64,000 bases of DNA from Nocardioides humilatus (GTDB lineage Bacteria > Actinomycetota > Actinomycetes > Propionibacteriales > Nocardioidaceae), in contig NZ_VUJV01000003.1 of NCBI RefSeq assembly GCF_008373755.1, positions 1,116,001 through 1,180,000 of the forward strand, read 5' to 3'. Under the pieces are notes generated by a model that had not been told where the DNA came from, made no database searches, and saw only the letters and a list, made by a program, of their open reading frames with translations. Shown piece after piece: positions 1 through 9,456 of the stretch (its first letter is position 1; each line of letters starts with the position of its first letter). The translations under genes and the position numbers were made by a program.

Positions 1-535
1 AGAAGCACCCGCGCCAGCCCAATGCGCTGTCGACGATGACGCCACCGAGGAGCGGGCCACTGACCGTGGCCGTCGCGAAGACCGCCCCGATGTAGCCGCT
101 GTAGCGACCGCGCTCCCGCGGCGAGACCATCGAGGCGATGACCACCTGGACCAGCGCGGTGAGGCCGCCGATGCCGAGGCCCTGGATCGCGCGGGCGCCG
201 ATGAGCACTCCCATGTTGGGCGCGAAGGCGGCGACGATCGAACCGATCGAGAAGATGACGAGCGCGACCTGCACGAGCCCCTTCTTGCTGAAGAGGTCGG
301 CGAGCTTGCCCCAGATCGGGGTCGTCGCGGTCATGGTCAGCAAGGTGGCCACGACGACCCACGTGTAGCCGGTCTGGCTGCCGTGGAGGTCGGTGACGAT
401 GGCCGGCAGGGCGTTGGTGACGACGGTGCTCGAGAGCATCGCCACGAACATCGCGAGGAGGAGCCCGGTCAGGGCCTCCATCACCTCGCGGTGGGACATC
501 TGGCCGGCCTGCTCAGCGGTGGCTGATTGCGACAT
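1..535 (-). CDS. DHA2-family MFS drug exporter, N-terminal part (runs off the window)
   Basis: Only the first 178 codons are present; the gene continues beyond position 1. The predicted protein starts MSQSATAEQAGQ and shows a first membrane helix with a LSSTVVTNALP stretch, matching the DHA2 (EmrB/QacA-like, 14-helix) signature LDxTxxNxALP. A later segment with GARAIQGLGIGG and VSPRERGRYSG matches the helix 4 region and the loop motif of the family. Such proteins export drugs or other amphiphiles using the proton gradient. ATG at 535 is the first start after the promoter; ATG at 499 is an alternative. The upstream region carries a promoter with an overlapping palindrome and a possible attenuator. 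The ABC drug exporter upstream reads in the same direction. The substrate is unknown. Confidence 0.85.
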   Translation of the reverse strand, partial: MSQSATAEQAGQMSHREVMEALTGLLLAMFVAMLSSTVVTNALPAIVTDLHGSQTGYTWVVVATLLTMTATTPIWGKLADLFSKKGLVQVALVIFSIGSIVAAFAPNMGVLIGARAIQGLGIGGLTALVQVVIASMVSPRERGRYSGYIGAVFATATVSGPLLGGVIVDSALGWRGCF

Positions 536-568
536 CCGGATTGCGCCTCGGTTCTTCACTCGAAAGAT

Positions 569-587
569 TGGTTGATGTCATCAACCA
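569..587. promoter_or_regulatory. Palindromic operator over the MFS promoter -10
   Basis: A 19-nt palindrome has 9-nt arms, TGGTTGATG and CATCAACCA, around a single T. It overlaps the predicted -10 of the MFS exporter, so a bound protein would block transcription. Length and symmetry fit a MarR- or PadR-type dimer site, but no such regulator is in the window; it may lie downstream of the exporter outside the window. Confidence 0.6.
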
Positions 588-613
588 TATCTCCGACTAG
601 TTGCCGAGGTCAA
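584..613 (-). promoter_or_regulatory. Promoter of the MFS exporter
   Basis: On the minus strand a -35 element TTGACC (613-608) and a -10 element TATGGT (589-584) are separated by 18 nt. This is close to the housekeeping sigma consensus. The -10 lies inside the palindrome at 569-587. It gives the exporter a transcript start independent of the upstream leader. Confidence 0.5.
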
Positions 614-634
614 CTTGTTGCTATGGCTCCTTCG

Positions 635-706
635 AAAAATGAAGCGACCCGCAGGTGTGGTCCATGAGGACCGCCCGGGGGACGTGCCCGGTTCACCTGC
701 GGGTCG
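635..706 (-). terminator. Intrinsic terminator or attenuator before the MFS exporter
   Basis: Thirteen-base arms (645-657 and 694-706) pair perfectly. The 36-nt loop can itself fold, for example 659-663 with 668-672. On the minus strand the stem is followed by CTTCATTTTT (644-635), giving a U-run. It ends transcripts reading from the ABC operon or from the short leader ORF, unless antitermination lets them enter the exporter gene. Confidence 0.65.
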
Positions 707-746
707 GGTGGCTGCGTTGGATTGGCCGGCAGCCCGGCTTCAGAGA

Positions 747-766
747 ACGAGGTGATCCCACCTCGT
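747..766 (-). promoter_or_regulatory. Anti-SD-like hairpin in the leader
   Basis: Eight-base arms 747-754 and 759-766 form a tight hairpin with a 4-nt loop. The minus-strand sequence GGATCACCTC (758-749) copies the anti-SD end of 16S rRNA. It is the exact complement of GAGGTGATCC in the strong ribosome site at 832-823. The RNA could therefore switch between this local hairpin and a 10-bp helix that hides the ribosome site of the leader ORF. Confidence 0.55.
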
Positions 767-772
767 CGCTGG

Positions 773-791
773 GGTTGCCTAACCGGCAACC
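773..791 (-). promoter_or_regulatory. Hairpin spanning the leader ORF stop codon
   Basis: Seven-base arms GGTTGCC (773-779) and GGCAACC (785-791) enclose a 5-nt loop. The stop codon TAG of the 12-codon leader ORF (781-779) lies in it, so a ribosome finishing or stalling on the ORF would melt this structure. That is a usual design in translation-coupled attenuators. Confidence 0.45.
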
Positions 792-817
792 ACCTCACGC
801 GTCCTATAGGAAATCAT
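779..817 (-). CDS. Putative 12-residue leader peptide
   Basis: ATG at 817 opens a 12-codon frame encoding MISYRTREVVAG and ending in TAG. It is preceded by AGAAAGGAGGTGATCC (838-823), complementary over 16 nt to the 3' tail of 16S rRNA. The spacing from AGGAGG to ATG is about 11 nt, a little long. The ORF lies 67 nt downstream of the ABC exporter stop codon and upstream of the terminator and MFS exporter. A frame this short would normally be chance; the ribosome site and surrounding hairpins argue for a regulatory leader. Translation is not shown by the sequence alone. Confidence 0.5.
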   Translation of the reverse strand: MISYRTREVVAG

Positions 818-822
818 TCCTC

Positions 823-838
823 GGATCACCTCCTTTCT
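823..838 (-). promoter_or_regulatory. Extended Shine-Dalgarno, 16-nt match to the 16S tail
   Basis: The minus strand reads AGAAAGGAGGTGATCC, the complement of the usual bacterial 16S rRNA end GGATCACCTCCTTTCT. Normal SD sites match 4-8 nt. On the plus strand the same bases look like a 16S end, but no 16S sequence precedes them. Confidence 0.7.
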
Positions 839-849
839 CGTGTAGGAAA

Positions 850-878
850 AAGGTAGGTCGTCGCACGGGCGAAGCCAA
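850..878 (-). promoter_or_regulatory. Possible promoter of the leader ORF
   Basis: TTGGCT (878-873) and TACCTT (855-850) are separated by 17 nt on the minus strand, between the ABC exporter stop and the strong ribosome site. The match is moderate (4/6 at -35; TAnnnT at -10). If used, it would give a leader transcript separate from the ABC operon. Confidence 0.35.
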
Positions 879-883
879 GCGAT

Positions 884-2871
884 TTACCCGGCGGCCGCCG
901 CGAACTGGGCCGCGTGCAGCCGCGCGAACGCCCCACCCCGCTCGAGCAGCTCGGCGTGCGAGCCCTGCTCGACGATCCGACCGTGCTCCATCACCAAGAT
1001 CAGGTCGGCGTCGCGGATCGTCGACAGCCGGTGCGCGATCACGAACGAGGTCCGGTCGGTGCGCAGCGCCGCCATCGCGTGCTGCAGCAGCAGCTCGGTA
1101 CGGGTGTCGACCGACGACGTCGCCTCGTCGAGGATCAGCAGCGCCGGCTGGGCGAGGAAGGCACGCGCGATGGTGATCAGCTGGCGTTCGCCCGCCGACA
1201 GGTTGGACCCCTCGTCGTCGACCCGGGTGTCGTAGCCCTCGGGCAGGGAGTGGACGAACCGGTCGACGTACGTCGCCCGCGCGGCCTCGCGGATCTCCTC
1301 GTCGGTCGCGCCAGGACGCCCGTAGGCGATGTTGTCGCGGATCGTGCCCTCGAAGAGCCAGGTGTCTTGGAGGACCATGCCGATGTTGTCGCGCAGCTCG
1401 GCTCGCGGCATCGCGGTGATGTCGACGCCGTCGAGCGTGATGCGACCGCCGTCAAGCTCGTAGAACCGCATGATCAGGTTGACCAGCGTGGTCTTGCCCG
1501 CCCCGGTCGGGCCGACGATGGCGACCGTCTCCCCCGGTCGCGCGACGAGGGACAGGTCCTCGATGAGCGGCTCGTCGCGGTCGTAGGAGAAGGAGACGTC
1601 CTCGAAGTGCACCTCGCCGCGCGTCTCCTTGGTTTCGAGGCTCGCTGACGCTCGCACCTCAACCAGCGGAGTCGAGCCGACCTCCTCCTCGGCGTCGAGC
1701 AGCTCGAAGACCCGCTCGGCCGAGGCGACCCCGGACTGGAGCAGGTTGGCCATGGAGGCGATCTGCGTGATCGGCTGGGTGTACATCCGGGAGTACTGGA
1801 TGAACGCCTGCACCTCGCCCAGCGACAGCGACCCGTGGGCGACCCGGATGCCTCCGACGACGGCGATCACGACGTAGTTGAGGTTGCCGATCAGCATCAT
1901 CAGCGGCATCACCAGGCCGCTGACGAACTGGGCCCGGTAGGACGACTGGTAGAGCCCCTCGTTGGCCTCGGCGAACTCCGCCTCGACCGCGCTGCGGCGA
2001 CCGAAGACCGTCACGAGCGCGTGGCCGGAGATGGCTTCCTCGATCTGGCCGTTGAGCCGTCCGGTCTGCCGCCACTGGTTGATGAACTGCGACTGCGACC
2101 GCTTCATGATCTGAGCCGTCGCGATCATCGCCAGCGGCACCGAGACCAGGGCGATCCCCGCGAGCAGCGGCGAGACCCAGAACATCATCCCGAGCACGCC
2201 GATCACCATCAGCACCGACGTGAGCAGCTGGCTCATGGTCTGCTGGAGGTTCTGCGCGACGTTGTCGATGTCGTTGGTGACCCGGCTCAACAGCTCGCCG
2301 CGCGGCTGCCGGTCGAAGTAGGACAGCGGCAGCCGGTGGATCTTGTCCTCCACGTCCGAGCGCATCCGCTGGACGGTGCCCTGCACGACGTCGTTGACGA
2401 GCCAGCCCTGGAGCCAGCCGAGGAACTGGCCGAGCACGTAGATCGCCAGCACGATCAGCAGGATGTGGCCCACGGCGCCGAAGTCGACGCCCTGGCCGGG
2501 GACGATGTCGAGACCGCGCAGGAAGTTCGCCGCGCGATCGTCGCCGCGGGCTTCCGCTGCCGCGATCGCCTGCGCTTTGGTCGAGCCTTCCGGCAACCGC
2601 TCGCTGATGAGGCCGTTGAAGACCAGGTCGGTGCCCTTGCCGAGCAGGTAGGGCCCGACGACGACGGAGGCGACGCTGCCGGCCGCGAGCAGGAGTACGG
2701 CGACCGCCTGCATCCGCGCCGGTCGCAACAGCCCGAGCAGCCTCTTGCCCGAGGCACGGAAGTCGTGCGCCTTCTGGCCGACCATGCCGCCGCCCATCGG
2801 ACCGCGCCCGAAACCGGGCCCCTGGACGACCCGCTCGGTCTGCTTCATGGTGGCGGGCTTGGTCGGGGCGC

Positions 2872-2875
<4 letters not shown>
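884..2875 (-). CDS. ABC exporter half-transporter, catalytic subunit of a heterodimer
   Basis: This 663-residue protein has a six-helix type IV exporter membrane domain (about residues 45-390) and a nucleotide-binding domain from about 415. The P-loop GPTGAGKTT is near residue 453. The signature is LSAGERQ near 557 instead of LSGGQ. Walker B LLILDEATS keeps the catalytic Glu, and an H-loop lies in AHRLST. A non-canonical signature paired with a partner lacking the Walker B Glu is typical of asymmetric exporters such as TM287/288 and LmrCD. ATG overlaps the TGA of the partner gene (ATGA), so translation is coupled. Residues about 404-415, in the linker between domains, are encoded by the dispersed repeat at 1631-1664. 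The substrate is probably a drug or lipid; it is unknown. Confidence 0.9.
1631..1664 (+). repeat. Dispersed repeat, copy A, inside the ABC exporter gene
   Basis: This 34-nt element begins GGTTTCGAGGCTCG and ends CGCACCTCAACC. It matches copies at 6195-6234 and 34195-34227. Here it is read in frame as the interdomain linker of the ABC exporter and adds no stop codon. It is reverse-complementary to the plus-strand orientation of the other two copies. Confidence 0.8.
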
Positions 2876-4616
<1,741 letters not shown>

Positions 4617-4617
<1 letters not shown>

Positions 4618-5249
4618 CAGGATTCCTTCCGCTTCACCGCGCCGTAGAGCACGGTGTCGACGATCTGCTCTGCCGTCAGCAGGTTGCCGCCGGTGAACTT
4701 GGGATGGGTGCCGGAGAAGGTGAGGAGCCGCAGGGTCCGGACGACCTCGCTCGCCGGTTGCACGAGCTCGTCCTCGAAGGGCGTGAGCAGGTCGGCCATC
4801 GCCTGCATCGTCTGCTGGACCTTGGCGGTCCACTCGACGTCACCGGGCGGCGGCTCCGGAGGGCCGACCATCCCCATCCGCTGGAGGAGGTGGAAGGAAC
4901 GGGCGAACCGCTCCTGCATGACCCGGACCATCAGGAGGGCGCGTTCGCGCAGGTCGGCGTCGACCGGCACGCCGGCCAGGTCGTCCAGCATCCGCCCCGG
5001 CTGGAAGGCGCGACGGACGGTCGCGTCGACGAGCTCGTCCTTGGAGGCGAAGACGCGGAAGATCGTGCCCTCGGCAACGCCCGCGGCCTCGGCGATGAGT
5101 CGCGTCGTCACGGCCCGGCCGTGCTCGTGGAGGAGCGGGAGGGTGACGGCGATGAGCGCCTCGCGACGCTCGTCCGGGGACAGCGGCGCCGCCCGCCCCC
5201 TCCGCTCCTGATCCTGCACGTCGTCGATCGTAAGTGAGTGAGCACTCAC
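4617..5249 (-). CDS. TetR-family regulator of the ABC exporter operon
   Basis: The 210-residue protein has an N-terminal TetR helix-turn-helix: TTRLIAEAAGVAEGTIFRVF is a clear match (about residues 48-67), followed by the family's conserved KDEL. The C-terminal part is the variable ligand domain. It is the first gene of an operon with both ABC subunits (stop and start overlap by one base). The GTG at 5249 lies inside a 20-nt palindrome that is probably its own operator. That suggests autorepression, and possibly a leaderless mRNA because no SD precedes the start. A GTG at 5219 (residue 11) is an alternative start. The inducer is unknown. Confidence 0.88.
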
Positions 5250-5253
5250 TCAC
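5234..5253. promoter_or_regulatory. TetR operator palindrome
   Basis: GTGAGTGAG and CTCACTCAC are 9-nt arms around CA. The TGAGTGAG-type half-site is common for TetR-family repressors. It covers the start codon of the divergent tetR gene and lies 30 nt before the GNAT gene, so it could control both directions. Confidence 0.7.
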
Positions 5254-5282
5254 AAAGGAATTATCGCGCGGCCCGGCGGACG

Positions 5283-6185
5283 ATGGGGCACGATGCGCGG
5301 GTGGAGATCACGACGCCGGACCCCGCGACGTACTCAGCCCTGCTCGACCTCGAGGTCGAGCGCCTCCCCCGCACCGAACGGACCGCGTCCGCGGGACTCT
5401 TCGAGCCGTCGCAGATCTGGGAGTACCGCCACTTCCGCACCGCCCTCGTCGACGGCGACCTCGCGGCGTGGGGCTTCATCGCCCGCCCCACCTTCTTCCC
5501 GCCGGATTGGGCGATCCTGCACGTCTTCGTCGCCGCCGCACACGAGGGCAAGGGCGTCGGTACGGCGCTCCGCGCCGAGCTGACGTCCCTCCTCCCCGAC
5601 GTCGTGCAGGTGCTCGCCTCCCGCGTCGACGACCTCGAGGAGCGCTCCTTGGCCGTGGCCGAGCATTGGGGCTACCGGGTCGAACAGCACGGGATCGTCT
5701 CGGAGATGGCACTGGTCGACCTGCCCGAGCCGAACCTTCCGTCCGACCTCACCGTCGAGGACGCGGCCGACCTGAACTTTCCCGACGAGGACGCGGTCGA
5801 AGCGATGCTGGTGGACAGCCAGACCAACCCGGAGGCCGTGCAGGACGGCATCATCACCCGGCTGGCCGACATCCGCGTGGAGCTGGCCGAGGCCGGCCGG
5901 CCCTTCGCCCTGCTCGCGCGCGTCGACGGCGCACCGGCCGCGATCATCACCGGCGAGATCAAGGACGAGATCCTCCTCATCCACTACACCGGCGTCGGCC
6001 AGGCCTTCCGCGGCCGCGGTCTCGCGTTCTCCCTCAAGCAGGAGGCCCACGTCCGCGCCGCTGCTGCCGGCGCGACCCGCAGCTACACGACCAACGAGGC
6101 GTCCAACACCGGCATCCGCCACGTCAACGCCCAGCTCGGCTACCGCATCGTCACCGGCGACTACCGGATCCGTCGGCCCCGCTGA
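5283..6185 (+). CDS. Tandem-domain GNAT acetyltransferase
   Basis: Of 300 residues, about 10-150 form a GNAT fold with acetyl-CoA loop HEGKGVGTALRAEL. Residues about 160-300 form a second with FRGRGLAFSLKQEA, followed by the usual C-terminal NEASNTGIRHVNAQLGYRI. Two fused GNAT domains occur in actinobacterial MshD-like and aminoglycoside-acetylating proteins, but I cannot assign a substrate. The frame is open from 5238; I chose ATG 5283 because the earlier GTG lies inside the operator palindrome. GTG 5301 is a possible later start. It is divergent from tetR and may share its control. Confidence 0.8.
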   Translation: MGHDARVEITTPDPATYSALLDLEVERLPRTERTASAGLFEPSQIWEYRHFRTALVDGDLAAWGFIARPTFFPPDWAILHVFVAAAHEGKGVGTALRAELTSLLPDVVQVLASRVDDLEERSLAVAEHWGYRVEQHGIVSEMALVDLPEPNLPSDLTVEDAADLNFPDEDAVEAMLVDSQTNPEAVQDGIITRLADIRVELAEAGRPFALLARVDGAPAAIITGEIKDEILLIHYTGVGQAFRGRGLAFSLKQEAHVRAAAAGATRSYTTNEASNTGIRHVNAQLGYRIVTGDYRIRRPR

Positions 6186-6194
6186 ACCCCCGGT

Positions 6195-6234
6195 GGTTGA
6201 GGTGCGAGGAGCGCTAGCGACAAGCCTCGAAACC
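6195..6234 (+). repeat. Dispersed repeat, copy B, intergenic
   Basis: GGTTGAGGTGCGAG at the left and AGCCTCGAAACC at the right match copies A and C. The middle has about seven extra bases. It lies between the convergent GNAT and hydrolase genes and could form a weak hairpin there; no U-run follows. Confidence 0.75.
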
Positions 6235-6239
6235 TCCGG

Positions 6240-7952
6240 TCAGCCGAACGAGAGCGTGCTGCCGGGGAGGACCGGCACGAGGATCCGGGCACCGGCGGGC
6301 CCGCCCACGCGTACCGTGTGGATGGCCGGCTGCCCGGTCGGCAGCGAGGCCAGCGACGAGCCCGCCAGGGTGAGCCGGATCTTGTGGCCCGCCAAGAAGC
6401 GGTTGCCGACCGGCCACAGCTCGACCTGGTAGGTCCGCCACTGGCCCGGCTTCGCGGCCTGCTTGGTCGAGTAGTCGCCGTACGGCTGCACCACGTTGCC
6501 GCCGTCGACCAGCGACTGGCTCGCGACGACGCCCGGGTAGGAGGTCGAGAGGCGGCCCACCGTGAGCGGGTGGGAGGAGCCGTCGGGGGCGACGTCGGAG
6601 AGGACCGCCCAGATGCTGCTGTTCGGGGTGGAGGTCTTCAACGGGAGCTCGAGCGCGACCGGGCCGGCGAGGTCGACCGACGTCGCCAGCGCCCGCGTCG
6701 TGTAGGTCAGGCCGGTCAGGTCGGCGAGCTGGGTCTGGGTCAGCAGCGGCAGGGCGCCGGTCAGCATGTCGAGCCCGGCCGCGCCGATCAGTGCCGCGTT
6801 GGGCACGTCGGTCATCGTCGGGATCGACGGGACCGTCGCATAGCGCTGGGTGGTCGCAAGCGCCGGCTTGGTGAGCGACAGGCCACGCCCGCCGAGGTGG
6901 AGCGGCACCCACGAGGTGCCCGGCAGCGGCCAGTCCGTGCCGTCGCGTCGTACGAAGTCACCGGCGAGGTAGCGCGTGCGGTCGCCCTGCGACATCAGCA
7001 GCTGAACGCGCGGGTGGGTCTCCACACCGTTGGCCGAGCCGAGCAGGAAGTGGTCGAGCCACGCCTGCGCCTCGGCAGCACCGCCGTCGGTGCCGGCGGG
7101 CGAGCCGTCATGCCCACCGGCGAGGAGCAGGTGCGCGCCGTCGCCCTTCAACGCCTGGTAGGCCTGGAAAGCTCCTCGCGACTCGACGTCGAAGAAGCCA
7201 TCGATGAGCAGCACCGGGATGTCGTTGGCGTCACCGCGCCAGCCGCGGTCGCGCCACCACGCGTCGAGGCTGGGGTGCGCGAGGCCGGCGTTGACGCCGG
7301 TGGTGAACATGCCCGCGAAGGCCTCGTACGCCGACTGCGGGTCCGTGACCCGATCGCCGCCCTGCATCAGGAGCGGTGCCCCGATCAGAGCGAGTACGCC
7401 GGCCCCCGGGATCAGGTTCTGCACCCCACCGGGCACCAGCAGGTCGCGGTAGAGCTCGTGGGTGCCCGACCGGGTGACGGCGGCCTCCACGCACGGCAGG
7501 TGGAGGTGCCAGCTGTTGAAGAGCATGATCGCGCTCGCCGAGAAGCCGGCGACCGCGAGCCGACCGTCGCTGAACGGCTGCGTGCAGGCCCAGTCGAGCA
7601 CCTCGACGACGTCTTGCTGGGTGCGCGGCCCGAGCGCGTCGAACTGCCCGTCGCTCGAACCGGTGCCGCGGATCTGCACGAGCAGGTAGTTGTAGTCGGC
7701 GTCGAAGGTGAAGCTCTGGCTGTTGTTGCCGTACGGCGAGAACTCGACGACCGTCGGCCGGGCCTCCACCGGTCCCGGGCTGGTGAGCGTGGTCCGCAGC
7801 TCGACGCCGTCGGCGGTGGTGAACTGCTGCTCCACCACGACCGGCGTCGGGTCGTCGGCGCGGGCCTCGGGCGCACCCGTCAGGGCCGCTCCGACGAGCA
7901 CTGCCGCCGAGGTCACCGCGCCCAGGATCCGCATCCCTCGTCCTACCGCCAC
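6240..7952 (-). CDS. Secreted CocE/NonD-type serine hydrolase (peptidase S15 family)
   Basis: The 570-residue protein has a Sec signal peptide with a hydrophobic core and cleavage probably near ARADDP (about residue 33). The alpha/beta-hydrolase domain shows GFSASA as nucleophile elbow, DGFFD as probable acid region and AGGHDG with a possible catalytic His. The C-terminal half is the beta-rich domain of X-Pro dipeptidyl-peptidase/CocE proteins. Members hydrolyse peptides, acyl esters or amides; the substrate here is unknown. The GTG at 7952 is supported by GGAGG five bases upstream; ATG at 7934 is an alternative. It appears monocistronic and converges on the GNAT gene. Confidence 0.85.
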   Translation of the reverse strand: MAVGRGMRILGAVTSAAVLVGAALTGAPEARADDPTPVVVEQQFTTADGVELRTTLTSPGPVEARPTVVEFSPYGNNSQSFTFDADYNYLLVQIRGTGSSDGQFDALGPRTQQDVVEVLDWACTQPFSDGRLAVAGFSASAIMLFNSWHLHLPCVEAAVTRSGTHELYRDLLVPGGVQNLIPGAGVLALIGAPLLMQGGDRVTDPQSAYEAFAGMFTTGVNAGLAHPSLDAWWRDRGWRGDANDIPVLLIDGFFDVESRGAFQAYQALKGDGAHLLLAGGHDGSPAGTDGGAAEAQAWLDHFLLGSANGVETHPRVQLLMSQGDRTRYLAGDFVRRDGTDWPLPGTSWVPLHLGGRGLSLTKPALATTQRYATVPSIPTMTDVPNAALIGAAGLDMLTGALPLLTQTQLADLTGLTYTTRALATSVDLAGPVALELPLKTSTPNSSIWAVLSDVAPDGSSHPLTVGRLSTSYPGVVASQSLVDGGNVVQPYGDYSTKQAAKPGQWRTYQVELWPVGNRFLAGHKIRLTLAGSSLASLPTGQPAIHTVRVGGPAGARILVPVLPGSTLSFG

Positions 7953-8120
7953 CGTCGCCTCCTGTGTCGTGTCGACCCTAGGCGCAACGAGGGGCGCACC
8001 CGCGGGGTTATCCGATCGGATGAATCACGGTGCTGAGACACAAATGAAACCCGGAAAGCGGTGCGCTCACGCCACCCCCGACCTACCGTTTTCTCTACGG
8101 GGAGGGCCCGTCGAAAAGGC

Positions 8121-9443
8121 ATGCCCGTGACAGTTCTCGAGATCACGAACTACGGCCGCAACACGCTGCGGCGACTCCGCCTCGAAGCGCGCATCCTCGA
8201 CGCGTCCCTCCAGCCGCGCCTCGCGCCTGCCTACGAGCTCGACCCCAACGCCCCGACCGCCACCTTGGTCACCGAGCTGCTCCCCGACCTCACCCTCGAC
8301 GACCTCGTCAGCATCTCGCCGCTGCCCGCAGCCGCGGCGCTGCACGCGTTGCGCGACGTGGCCGCCACCCTGCACGCGATGCACGAGTGCGGCCTGGTCC
8401 ACGGTGCGCTCCGACCCGCGGGCGTCTTCATCCTCCCCGACGGCCGGGCCGCCCTGGCGCGCCCTGACGCCGTGCCGGAGGGGGCGGGCGCCACCCGCCA
8501 AGCGGCGGTCTGGGCCGACTCCTACGGCTTCGCCGTGCTCGCCTTCGAGCTGCTCACCGGCATTCACCCGCTCGACCTGACCAACGGCTCGGCGATGACC
8601 CCCTCGCTCGCATCGCTCCCGCCCCGAGCGGCGACCGTGCTCAAGCGCGCACTCACCACGACGCCAGCCCGGCGGCCGCTACCCCTCGAGCTGATCGGGG
8701 CGCTCGAGGCGATCCCCGCGGAACGGTGGGCCTCCAACCACCTCAAGCAGACGCCGGCCCACCCGCTCGCCCCGCCCCTCGACGCACTCCCGACGCCCCC
8801 CGCGCCAGCGGTCGAGCCACCGGTCGACGCGGTGCCCGAGGTGCAACCGCTCGCCCCGCCCGACCCGATGCCGGTCGTCTCCCCCGAGGAGGTGGTCGCC
8901 GCACCGGAGGGACCACCTAGCCGCGAGGCCCCCGCACTCGTCGCTGTGGCGGTCATCGCCCCCGCGCCCCGCAAGCGCAGCGTCTTCCGCCGGATCGTCG
9001 CGATCTTCACCGGCCTGGTCGCACTGCTGACCGTCCTGACCGGCGGTGCCGCTGGCGCCTGGCTGCTCTTCTCCCCCGCGACGGCGACCGACCCGATGCC
9101 CGGCCCGCCGCAAGTCGAGCGGATGGCGCTGTCCATCACCCCGCCCCAGGCCAACTGCCCGCGAGCGGCGATGCACCTCTCAGCGACGATCGTGACCGAC
9201 GGCGGCGAGGGGCCGCTGGTGGTCCGGTGGGTTCTGCCCGACGGCACCGTCGCTGACACCCAGTCGCTGATGGCGATGGAGGGACAGCGGGTCCTGCGGA
9301 CGTCGTTCGACCTGCGCTTGTCCGGACGCCGCGAGATCGTGGGTCGGGTCCGCGCGACCGTGACGCCGACCAACACCCAGGCGTCAGTGCCGCTGCGCTA
9401 CCTGTGCGCGAGTGAGCGCTCGGGGCGGTCGCGGTCGATCTGA
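8121..9443 (+). CDS. Membrane-anchored pseudokinase-like protein
   Basis: The 440-residue protein starts with a divergent Ser/Thr kinase-like domain (about residues 1-215). Where active kinases have HRDLKPxN it has HGALRPAGVFI, without the catalytic Asp. The helix F region DSYGFAVLAFELLTG is preserved. A Pro-rich linker (about 220-285) is followed by one membrane helix (about 297-320, IFTGLVALLTVLTGGAAGAW) and an exported beta-rich domain of about 110 residues with two Cys. This layout resembles the membrane-anchored PknB-like or MviN-type pseudokinases of actinobacteria, acting as a scaffold rather than an enzyme. ATG 8121 was chosen over upstream starts because the kinase fold begins here. 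Confidence 0.7.
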   Translation: MPVTVLEITNYGRNTLRRLRLEARILDASLQPRLAPAYELDPNAPTATLVTELLPDLTLDDLVSISPLPAAAALHALRDVAATLHAMHECGLVHGALRPAGVFILPDGRAALARPDAVPEGAGATRQAAVWADSYGFAVLAFELLTGIHPLDLTNGSAMTPSLASLPPRAATVLKRALTTTPARRPLPLELIGALEAIPAERWASNHLKQTPAHPLAPPLDALPTPPAPAVEPPVDAVPEVQPLAPPDPMPVVSPEEVVAAPEGPPSREAPALVAVAVIAPAPRKRSVFRRIVAIFTGLVALLTVLTGGAAGAWLLFSPATATDPMPGPPQVERMALSITPPQANCPRAAMHLSATIVTDGGEGPLVVRWVLPDGTVADTQSLMAMEGQRVLRTSFDLRLSGRREIVGRVRATVTPTNTQASVPLRYLCASERSGRSRSI

Positions 9444-9456
9444 CCGACCCGCACCG

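Noticed and set aside
823-838. 3' end of a 16S rRNA gene on the plus strand
   Set aside because: Only the last 16 nt match and the preceding 16S helix sequence is absent; it is better read as an SD on the other strand.
6195-6234. Rho-independent terminator between the GNAT and hydrolase genes
   Set aside because: The hairpin is imperfect with no T-run; the sequence is better explained as a copy of the dispersed repeat.
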